From Nitratiruptor sp. YY09-18 (lineage in GTDB: Bacteria > Campylobacterota > Campylobacteria > Campylobacterales > Nitratiruptoraceae): DNA of 64,000 nucleotides. The notes under the pieces were generated by a model. That model worked only from the letters and a program-made list of their open reading frames with translations, had not been told where the DNA came from and did no database searches. A program made the translations under genes and the position numbers. The stretch is from contig NZ_AP023065.1 in assembly GCF_016593235.1 (NCBI RefSeq), positions 744,001 to 808,000 on the forward strand. Reading direction: 5' to 3'. Below, piece after piece: positions 57,901 through 64,000 of the stretch (position 1 is its first letter; each line of letters starts with the position of its first letter).

Positions 57901-59288
57901 GAGCTCTTTTTCTTCTTTTATTTTTCTTTTTTTCTCTATCTGCTTCTGAGCCTTTGCAAGAAGCACAATACTACTGCTCGCAAAAGAGTAAAAACGCTAT
58001 ATACAAAGGGCTCAATAGCTACAAATCTGTCTATATTAAATCTTTGGTCGATGAAGATGAAAATTTACGGATCAAGGCGCTCCAAGGCCTCATACAGTGC
58101 TCTCAAAAGCTAGGTCTTGGTATTAATGCGTATAAAAAGGAGCTCTATGATCTGCTAAACAGGCACAAAAAAGCAAGCAAAAAAAGCAGCAGACTCAAAA
58201 ATATAAAGGTGACAAAGGGATCTTCACTACCATCACCCAACAGACTCAAAAAGGTAATTTTAGGCAAAGGGTATATAGAGTATTTCTTTGATAAGCCGCT
58301 TGATAAAAAATACAGTAAGAAAATTTCTCAAAATAAAAGCAGCTACAAAATTATCTATATAATTGAAGGAAAGGTTGCTACAAAATATCGTAACTATCGC
58401 CTCAAAACTGTCAAAAGCATGAGAATTGTACAAAAAGATAAGAACTATTTGCAGATTATATTTGAAGATCCAGAAAAGTTTTCTACCGATTCTTCAGTTG
58501 AAGGAGCAAAGCTCAAAATTTTTCTGTGGAAAAAGACACGTCCAAAAGCTCTTGCGAAGAGCTCTCCAAAACTCAGTATCATCCCACCTTCTATCATCTA
58601 TAGTAAAAAGATCATAGTTATCGATGCTGGGCATGGTGGCAAAGATAGTGGGGCAGTGGGGTATAAGGGAAAAAGAGAGAAAGATATCGTCTTGCAAATT
58701 GCCAAAAGAGTCTACAAGAAGCTCAAAGCAAAAGGGTTCAAAGTCTACCTCACTAGGCGCGGAGACTACTTTGTGACACTGCGCAACCGTACAAAGTTTG
58801 CTAACAGGGTCAAAGCAAATCTCTTCATCTCCATACACGCAAATGCTGCACCTACTAAGAGTAAATATCTCATGATGAAGGGGATTGAGACATTTTTCCT
58901 CTCTCCTGCTAGAAGTGAGAGAGCAAAACGTATAGCTGCACTTGAAAATAGAGTCGATATGAAAAATCTTAGCTACTACAGCAAAAATGTTTTCCTCAAT
59001 TTCATCAACAAAGAGACCACAATACTATCGAATAAACTTGCAATCGATATACAAAGGAATGTACTCTATACGCTGCGCAAAAAGTATCATGTGGTAGATG
59101 GAGGAGTAAGGCCAGGGCCATTTTGGGTGCTTGTGGGCGCACAGATGCCTGCAATCCTCATAGAAGTTGGCTATATCACCAATCCTACTGAAGCTATGCG
59201 TATCTCCAATCCCTACTACCAAAATCTTTTAGCTGAAGGAGTAGTCAAGGGAGTGGAGAGCTACTTTCAGCATAAACTCGAAAAGTAG
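57897..59288 (+). CDS. amiA: N-acetylmuramoyl-L-alanine amidase (AmiA/AmiC-type), apparent AUA start
   Basis: The C-terminal Amidase_3 domain has VIDAGHGGKDSGAVG, the metal-binding Glu in GKREKDIVLQIAKRV, LFISIHANAAP, and the catalytic Glu in AILIEVGYITNP. It cleaves the glycan-peptide bond in septal peptidoglycan. No ATG, GTG or TTG precedes the mature part: the first is a TTG at 57954. Yet the frame is open from 57885 and reads IRALFLLLFFFFSLSASEPL, an obvious signal peptide, with ATA at 57897 placed seven bases after AAGGAG. I therefore start at ATA. With the TTG start the enzyme would lack an export signal. Confidence 0.82.
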   Translation: MRALFLLLFFFFSLSASEPLQEAQYYCSQKSKNAIYKGLNSYKSVYIKSLVDEDENLRIKALQGLIQCSQKLGLGINAYKKELYDLLNRHKKASKKSSRLKNIKVTKGSSLPSPNRLKKVILGKGYIEYFFDKPLDKKYSKKISQNKSSYKIIYIIEGKVATKYRNYRLKTVKSMRIVQKDKNYLQIIFEDPEKFSTDSSVEGAKLKIFLWKKTRPKALAKSSPKLSIIPPSIIYSKKIIVIDAGHGGKDSGAVGYKGKREKDIVLQIAKRVYKKLKAKGFKVYLTRRGDYFVTLRNRTKFANRVKANLFISIHANAAPTKSKYLMMKGIETFFLSPARSERAKRIAALENRVDMKNLSYYSKNVFLNFINKETTILSNKLAIDIQRNVLYTLRKKYHVVDGGVRPGPFWVLVGAQMPAILIEVGYITNPTEAMRISNPYYQNLLAEGVVKGVESYFQHKLEK

Positions 59289-60404
59289 CTAGAAAAGATA
59301 ATCAACCCCAAAACTAACAGAAAACTGCTTGTTGCTAGCTGCAAGTGGGCCATAGTGCGCGACCTTTTTTGGTGCATAGACAAGTGCTGTATTAAATCTC
59401 CAGTTGCTTTGATAGTGGTAGCTTAGACCTAAACTCAAATGCGATTGTGAGATGGCTGGAAAGCCAATGAGATTGAAAAAGGCTTGTGTAGGATTTGAAA
59501 ATTTTGCAGGTTTTATCACTTTGCTAGCATAGCTTGCACCTGCAATGATGAGAAGCTTTTCATAAGCTACATCAACACTCATGCTATAAACATTTTGATC
59601 TTGCCACGCAAACTCTTTATAGCCACTCGCTCTAGACCACAGGATCTTGCCAAAGGCAATTTCTGTATGCCAATTGCTTTTTTTCAATCCTACTGCAAGA
59701 GAGTATTGAGCAGGTTGCGTAAGTTTAAAATGATCTTTTTTTCTATCATTATCAAAATCGTAAACACTCTTATAGCGCATTGCCACTTTGGATGTGTAGA
59801 TTGCAGCAATATTAATATTTTTATTGATAGCGTAATCTGCACCAATATGGTAGCCAACTCCTACATCGTGACAAAAGTTGGCGGGAAGTGGTGAGAAAGC
59901 TGTAGCAATCTTGAGTCTTCCATAAGCTCCATCAAGCCCAGCTCCAAGAGTGAGATTGTCAAACTGCTTCGCATAGACTAGTGAGAGTTTGGCATATGCG
60001 AGATTTGTCTTTACATTTGCAAGATTTGAAGAAGGTGGTGTATCACTATAGTCTACTCCCATACCACTGACACTAAAAAGTCCAATACCCCAGCTACTTG
60101 TCTCATCTATATTTTGTATGAGACCAAGATAGGGAATTGTCTCAAAATCCTCACTGCTTTTGTACCAAGCCGTTTGGTTTTTTCCATGAACATCTGGCAT
60201 AAAGAGTGTGATACCAAAAGAAGCTTCGTTGGATTGAGATCTAACGATTTGTGATGGATTGAGAAAGAGTGATTCTACTCCGTAGCTTTTGGTAAATGCT
60301 GCGCCAGCAGCTGCGCGTGATTTGACTCCAGCACCTATGAGATTATCACCCTGTGTGGCAAAGAGCGAAGCAAGAGTAAGTGCAAGTATAGAAATTTTTT
60401 TCAT
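59289..60404 (-). CDS. Outer-membrane protein, FadL/OmpP1/TodX-like
   Basis: 371 residues, signal peptide KKISILALTLASLFATQ, then the N-terminal hatch-like segment GAGVKSRAAAGAAFTKSYGV and LFLNPS typical of FadL-type channels for hydrophobic compounds, followed by alternating beta strands ending in an aromatic residue (FGVDYLF). The substrate is unknown; in an autotroph, fatty acids or aromatic compounds are possible. It is convergent with amiA with no gap. A TTGACA-N18-TAAAAT promoter lies upstream. Confidence 0.8.
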   Translation of the reverse strand: MKKISILALTLASLFATQGDNLIGAGVKSRAAAGAAFTKSYGVESLFLNPSQIVRSQSNEASFGITLFMPDVHGKNQTAWYKSSEDFETIPYLGLIQNIDETSSWGIGLFSVSGMGVDYSDTPPSSNLANVKTNLAYAKLSLVYAKQFDNLTLGAGLDGAYGRLKIATAFSPLPANFCHDVGVGYHIGADYAINKNINIAAIYTSKVAMRYKSVYDFDNDRKKDHFKLTQPAQYSLAVGLKKSNWHTEIAFGKILWSRASGYKEFAWQDQNVYSMSVDVAYEKLLIIAGASYASKVIKPAKFSNPTQAFFNLIGFPAISQSHLSLGLSYHYQSNWRFNTALVYAPKKVAHYGPLAASNKQFSVSFGVDYLF

Positions 60405-60421
60405 AACAACCCCTTCAGGCT

Positions 60422-60451
60422 ATTTTACTGAAGGAGGCTGTGTGGTGTCAA
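60422..60451 (-). promoter_or_regulatory. Putative promoter of the FadL-like gene (TTGACA, 18 bases, TAAAAT)
   Basis: On the minus strand TTGACA at 60451-60446 and TAAAAT at 60427-60422. It is the only promoter in the window with a clear -35 box. A seven-pair hairpin (CCTTCAG/CTGAAGG, 60412-60434) overlaps the -10 and start region and might be an operator or part of the ppa terminator. Confidence 0.5.
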
Positions 60452-60468
60452 GGGATTATAGATAAAAT

Positions 60469-60987
60469 TTACTTATAATTTTTGATAGCCTCTTCGAGGA
60501 TTTTTTGAGCCTCTTCTTTACCTTTGTACTCTTTGACTTTCACCCATTTATTTGGTTCAAGAATTTTATATGTTTCAAAGAAGTTTTTGATTTTATCAAG
60601 TGTGTGTTTTGGAAGATCTTCGATTGATTGAATATTATCATATGTGGGATCAACTTTGCTCACAGGAACTGCCAAGAGCTTCTCATCCATACCACTCTCA
60701 TCTTCCATGACTAGCACTCCAATGAGGCGGCACTTAATTACACTTCCTGGAATGAGAGGATACTCATTGAGTACCATTATATCTGCTGGATCTCCATCTG
60801 CAGCGAGTGTATTTGGTACAAATCCATAATTTGCCGGATAGTACATTGCACTATACATGACACGATCTACAAAAATTGCACCACTCTCTTTGTCTACTTC
60901 ATATTTGATATTTGATCCATAAGGGATTTCGATGAGGGCATGTACCTTATCTGGGTTTTCACCATGTCCGATTTTTGTTAGATCCAT
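60469..60987 (-). CDS. ppa: Inorganic pyrophosphatase, family I
   Basis: 172 residues: ALIEIPYGSNIKYEVDKESG, YPANYGFVPNTLAADGDPAD with the metal-binding Asp cluster, and KVDPTYDNIQSIEDLP. It hydrolyses PPi from biosynthesis. AAAGGAG precedes the ATG. Confidence 0.96.
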   Translation of the reverse strand: MDLTKIGHGENPDKVHALIEIPYGSNIKYEVDKESGAIFVDRVMYSAMYYPANYGFVPNTLAADGDPADIMVLNEYPLIPGSVIKCRLIGVLVMEDESGMDEKLLAVPVSKVDPTYDNIQSIEDLPKHTLDKIKNFFETYKILEPNKWVKVKEYKGKEEAQKILEEAIKNYK

Positions 60988-61009
60988 ATATACTCCTTTT
61001 TTGATTGTA

Positions 61010-61015
61010 ATTATA
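61010..61015 (-). promoter_or_regulatory. Putative ppa promoter (-10 TATAAT)
   Basis: TATAAT preceded by TG on the minus strand, overlapping the stop region of the AhpD-like gene, 22 bases upstream of the ppa start. Confidence 0.45.
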
Positions 61016-61547
61016 CACTTTTACCAAGTCCAAATACATTGGAGAGCGTATTGATATAGTTAAAATAGCCAGTTATCGCTACAGCTTCGAGGATCTCTTT
61101 GTCACTCCAGCCATACGCTTTGATGGCATCTATGTCATCTTTGGTCATTTTGTAGTTATCTTTTTTGCTAGCTCTGATGCAAAAATCGAGAAGCGTTTTT
61201 GTCTTCTCATCTGCTTCGATTGCATCAACTCCTTGGAGAATCTGCTCGATCTGTTGCTCATGGAGACCTAGCATCTTCGCTATATTTTTGTGCACATCAA
61301 CACACATCTTACAGCTATTCTCCTTCGAGATCAAAAGAGCAATAGCCTCTTTGATGAAGTAGGGCAGATGCGTCTGCTTGAGTAGATAGTTTTGCACCAT
61401 CATATCGGTTGCATTGTAGATATTTTCATCTAATGCTAAAAGCTTAAAAATCTCACCCAAGGTTCCTGTCTTTTCTAAAATAGGGCGTGCTTTTTCCTGG
61501 ATACGTGGTGACATCTGTTCAAATTCTGGTAGATCAATATAAGCCAT
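61011..61547 (-). CDS. Carboxymuconolactone decarboxylase/AhpD-like protein
   Basis: 178 residues, all alpha. The redox motif CKMCVDVHKNIAKMLG (CxxC-x3-H) places it in the AhpD-like peroxidase-related group rather than the decarboxylases. It may reduce peroxides or a thiol partner. It is in a minus-strand run with the DUF503 and CinA-like genes, nine bases from the former. Confidence 0.85.
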   Translation of the reverse strand: MAYIDLPEFEQMSPRIQEKARPILEKTGTLGEIFKLLALDENIYNATDMMVQNYLLKQTHLPYFIKEAIALLISKENSCKMCVDVHKNIAKMLGLHEQQIEQILQGVDAIEADEKTKTLLDFCIRASKKDNYKMTKDDIDAIKAYGWSDKEILEAVAITGYFNYINTLSNVFGLGKSV

Positions 61548-61556
61548 ATTTGCTCC

Positions 61557-61832
61557 TTAGACTATCTCATATTCAAGAGTATAGCGAATGTCTGGAAAAT
61601 TGTCATCAAGAAATTTATGCAGGTTTTGGATCTTGTTATTTGCATCATTTTGGCTACTTGCAAAGAAAACGAGCTCCAAGAGCCCCTCTTTTGCATATTC
61701 GCCACTGAGGTCTGCGACCGCTACATTTTTGTTTTTGAGCTTCTCTTTGATAGATTGGAGAATTTTTCTACGGCCTTTGAGCGAAGTGATATAGGGAAGA
61801 TCAAGAGTGATGAGAGCATGGATTATCAGCAT
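61557..61832 (-). CDS. DUF503 family protein
   Basis: 91 residues from the ATG at 61832, preceded by [28 protein letters not shown] onward, with VADLSGEYAKEGLLELVFFA, is the DUF503 pattern (small ferredoxin-like alpha/beta proteins of unknown role, often near ribosome-maturation genes). Starting four codons earlier would add a non-family N-terminus. Overlaps the CinA-like gene end by seven bases. Confidence 0.8.
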   Translation of the reverse strand: MLIIHALITLDLPYITSLKGRRKILQSIKEKLKNKNVAVADLSGEYAKEGLLELVFFASSQNDANNKIQNLHKFLDDNFPDIRYTLEYEIV

Positions 61833-62572
61833 TGCTCTCCCCAACTATAGCGAAAGCCTCTCTTTTCGATCTCTTTTGTTATATACTCCATCCATTTATC
61901 TACTTCCTGCTCATTCCCAGCCAATGAGAGCACATCATAGTATTTGCCATCTTTCATAGCAGGTAAGGATGAAAACTCTAATGTATTTGGAATCTTTTGC
62001 ATAAGATCCATAAGATCATTTTCACTTGCTTCTACACAAAGTGTTTTGCGCACTCTTCTTTCCAAAGACTCTGGATAGAACATTTCAAGAGCTTGTAATA
62101 CCATAGGATGGGCCATTTGTGGAAAGCCAGGGACGAAAAAGAAGCGATCTTGGAGGTAAAATCCTGGTACATTATTGATAGGATTATCAAGAAGCTTTGC
62201 TCCTTTTGGAAGCATAGCCATATTGATACGGTGTGGATATGCTGCTTCTGCGAACTGTTCAACAATACGCCTCTTTGCTTCTTCATGGAGTACTAGTTTA
62301 CCATCGCCAAAGACTTGCGCAGCCACTTTACGTGTATAGTCATCTGGAGTGGCTCCAATGCCACCAAAACTAAACATCACACTGTGAGGATCATCTTTTA
62401 TGAGGGTGAAAGTACGAACCATGAGCTCTGGATCATCTTCGATGATAAAAGAACCCTTGAGGCGAAAGCCTCGCTTAAGCAACTCGTCGCGCAAGAAAGC
62501 AAAGTGCTTATCTTCGCGACGACCACCGAGAATCTCTGAGCCTATAATGACAGCATAGAAGTTAGGAAGCAT
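61826..62572 (-). CDS. CinA-like / molybdopterin-binding domain protein
   Basis: 248 residues of the MoaB/Mog fold: [51 protein letters not shown] and [19 protein letters not shown]. This matches the N-terminal domain of CinA; the C-terminal nicotinamide-nucleotide amidohydrolase domain is absent. It may be an ADP-ribose/nicotinamide-nucleotide pyrophosphatase (COG1058) or a molybdopterin-binding protein. It overlaps adk by 11 bases. Confidence 0.8.
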   Translation of the reverse strand: MLPNFYAVIIGSEILGGRREDKHFAFLRDELLKRGFRLKGSFIIEDDPELMVRTFTLIKDDPHSVMFSFGGIGATPDDYTRKVAAQVFGDGKLVLHEEAKRRIVEQFAEAAYPHRINMAMLPKGAKLLDNPINNVPGFYLQDRFFFVPGFPQMAHPMVLQALEMFYPESLERRVRKTLCVEASENDLMDLMQKIPNTLEFSSLPAMKDGKYYDVLSLAGNEQEVDKWMEYITKEIEKRGFRYSWGEQC

Positions 62573-63143
62573 TTGCTTTTTGCAATATATACTCTTCTAG
62601 TTCAGCAACGATCTCTTCGATAGTGCGCTCTCCGTCAATCTTTTTCAAAAGCCCTTTTTGCTCATAAAACTTTTCAATTTCTGGAAGTGGTTCGAGATAG
62701 ACTTTCATACGGTTGTTAAATACCTCTACATTGTCATCTGCACCGCGTGCTCTCCCAAGCACTCTCTCTCGTGCAGTCTCTTCACTCACAACAATCTCGA
62801 TAACGCTTTCAAGTTTGATATCTTGAGAGTTTTGCAGCATCTCATCGAGAGCCTTCATCTGCTCTACGCTGCGAGGAAAACCATCGATGATGATGATATC
62901 TTTGTCGCTATTTAAAATCGCATTCTTGATTGTATCCATGACGATCTCAAGTGGTACAAGTTTGCCATTGTCGATATAGCTTGCAATTGTGGCACCAAGT
63001 GGTGATCCACTTGCAACTTCGGCTCTTAAAAGTTCTCCAGTAGAGTAGTGGACAATCTTATCGCTATTACGTTTTGCTACAAGTTCCGCATCAGTAGTTT
63101 TCCCACTCCCTGGAGCTCCGATTATCAAAAACAGTTTTTTCAT
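62562..63143 (-). CDS. adk: Adenylate kinase
   Basis: 193 residues: P-loop [40 protein letters not shown] and [20 protein letters not shown]. The LID domain is the short form without a zinc site. It interconverts AMP, ADP and ATP. It overlaps feoA by four bases. Confidence 0.95.
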   Translation of the reverse strand: MKKLFLIIGAPGSGKTTDAELVAKRNSDKIVHYSTGELLRAEVASGSPLGATIASYIDNGKLVPLEIVMDTIKNAILNSDKDIIIIDGFPRSVEQMKALDEMLQNSQDIKLESVIEIVVSEETARERVLGRARGADDNVEVFNNRMKVYLEPLPEIEKFYEQKGLLKKIDGERTIEEIVAELEEYILQKANAS

Positions 63144-63376
63144 CTATTCTCCTTTACTTCTTTCACTTCGATTTTTTTTGTCTGACCTCTACAAAGCCCA
63201 ATTCTAGCACCATTAACTTCTACTTGAATCGGACCAAAGAAGCCTTTTTGGAGTACTTTGACGATATCACCTCGTCTAAGCCCCATAGCCTCTAGTTTAC
63301 ATTTGTATTCATCGCATTCGCCCTCAATTGCAATTATCTTATACTCTTTGCCAGGTTGCGCCTCAGAGAGTTTCAT
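63140..63376 (-). CDS. feoA: FeoA-type ferrous iron transport accessory protein
   Basis: 78 residues, SH3-like: [39 protein letters not shown] and [13 protein letters not shown]. FeoA supports the FeoB GTPase permease, which is not in this window. It overlaps aspS by 14 bases. A standalone FeoA beside aspS and adk is known in Campylobacterota as far as I recall. Confidence 0.87.
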   Translation of the reverse strand: MKLSEAQPGKEYKIIAIEGECDEYKCKLEAMGLRRGDIVKVLQKGFFGPIQVEVNGARIGLCRGQTKKIEVKEVKENR

Positions 63377-64000
63377 GTTTTTTAGGCTCTCTTATCCTAA
63401 TATGGAGTTCTTTGAGCTGTTCTAGATCTACCGGACTTGGTGCATTTGTAAGCAGACACTGCGCCTTTTGCGTTTTTGGAAATGCTATAACATCACGAAT
63501 GTTGTCACGTTTTGTAAGAAGCATCACAAGTCTGTCAAACCCTATAGCAAAACCACCATGAGGTGGAGCTCCATACTGGAGTGCATCAAGCAAAAATCCA
63601 AACTTCTCGCGAGCCTCTTCATCACTGATGCCGAGGATTTCAAAGATCTTTTTCTGGATTTGTGGTTTATGGATCCTGATACTTCCTCCACCAAGCTCTA
63701 CACCATTGAGTACTATATCATACGCTTGGCTTGTCATCGCTTCGATATCTTCAGTATCTATATTTTTTGGCATGGTAAATGGGTGGTGGAGTGCTTTGAT
63801 TTTTACTTCTCCCTCTTCAATCTCAAACATTGGAAAATCAACTACCCAGACAAATTCAAACTTTTCAGGATCTATAAGACCTAGTTTTTTAGCTACTTTG
63901 TTGCGTAGTCTTCCCATATAGTCTAAAACTGTTTTCTTAGCCCCGGCACCAAAGAATATGAGATCGCCAGCTTTGACACCACATCTCTCAATAAGTGCGT
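63363..64000 (-). CDS. aspS: Aspartyl-tRNA synthetase, C-terminal part (truncated by window edge)
   Basis: About 212 residues of the C-terminus are present; the frame runs off the right edge. [20 protein letters not shown] belongs to the bacterial insertion domain, [20 protein letters not shown] and HHPFTMP begin motif 2/3 regions, and [20 protein letters not shown] is class II motif 3. In Campylobacterota lacking AsnRS/GlnRS this enzyme is usually non-discriminating, which cannot be judged here. Confidence 0.95.
   Translation of the reverse strand, partial: ALIERCGVKAGDLIFFGAGAKKTVLDYMGRLRNKVAKKLGLIDPEKFEFVWVVDFPMFEIEEGEVKIKALHHPFTMPKNIDTEDIEAMTSQAYDIVLNGVELGGGSIRIHKPQIQKKIFEILGISDEEAREKFGFLLDALQYGAPPHGGFAIGFDRLVMLLTKRDNIRDVIAFPKTQKAQCLLTNAPSPVDLEQLKELHIRIREPKKHETL

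Overview
The window looks like a chromosomal segment from a Campylobacterota (Epsilonproteobacteria) genome, probably a free-living or vent-type relative of Nitratiruptor/Sulfurimonas rather than Campylobacter itself. This rests on remembered gene order, not a search: rluD-like, FlpA-like Fn3 lipoprotein, trmB, ftsE, ftsX, envC-like, pyrH, rpoZ, spoT, tyrS, nitronate monooxygenase and amiA follow the order I recall from Campylobacter jejuni (cj1280c to cj1269c). Most core genes are packed with ATGA, GTGA or TGATG overlaps, and promoters are mostly lone TATAAT-like -10 boxes, often with an upstream TG.

Layout. (1) 1-14.7 kb: the end of a membrane protein gene, rpoD (minus), then a long plus-strand run leuD-leuB-cca-purU-trmL-small membrane ORF-glyS-FAD oxidoreductase-hemH-histone-deacetylase-like hydrolase-pentaheme cytochrome c-ABC exporter-acidic protein, closed by a minus-strand tRNA-Glu. 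(2) 14.8-17.4 kb: an envelope block with an L,D-transpeptidase, a Tat-exported YcbK-like protein and a small four-helix membrane protein. (3) 17.4-45.0 kb: a large surface-polysaccharide locus (ugd, two flippases, four GT4 glycosyltransferases, manC, a WbpA/B/D/E-type UDP-diacetamido-glucuronate pathway, a Wzy candidate, a dehydratase/aminotransferase/acetyltransferase set, a PglC/WcaJ-type initiating transferase, a 903-residue fusion of a Wzy/WaaL-type domain with a WecA/MraY-type domain, and Wzz). From about 27.4 to 37.8 kb the locus is clearly more AT-rich, holds an internally deleted IS1595-type element and one frameshifted gene, and looks transferred.

(4) Inserted in the polysaccharide locus are small defence/toxin-antitoxin type cassettes: an MNT gene with a doubly frameshifted HEPN gene (21.2-21.9 kb), mazEF, an intact mntA/hepT pair and a DUF4143 ATPase (40.7-43.7 kb). 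Each is bordered by copies of one hairpin-forming dispersed repeat. The accessory region ends at a tRNA-Met(CAT)-like gene set within a 19-bp inverted repeat and flanked by two degraded tRNA fragments. (5) 45.4-64 kb: core genes again: rodA, then the rluD-to-amiA plus-strand operon (cell division, peptidoglycan remodelling, stringent response, translation), then a minus-strand block aspS-feoA-adk-cinA-like-DUF503-AhpD-like-ppa-FadL-like.

The observations I would follow first are the apparent AUA start codon of amiA, the Wzy-WecA fusion, the repeat-bordered toxin-antitoxin cassettes, the tRNA with an extended acceptor helix, and the in-frame 45-bp tandem repeat in the Wzz coiled coil.
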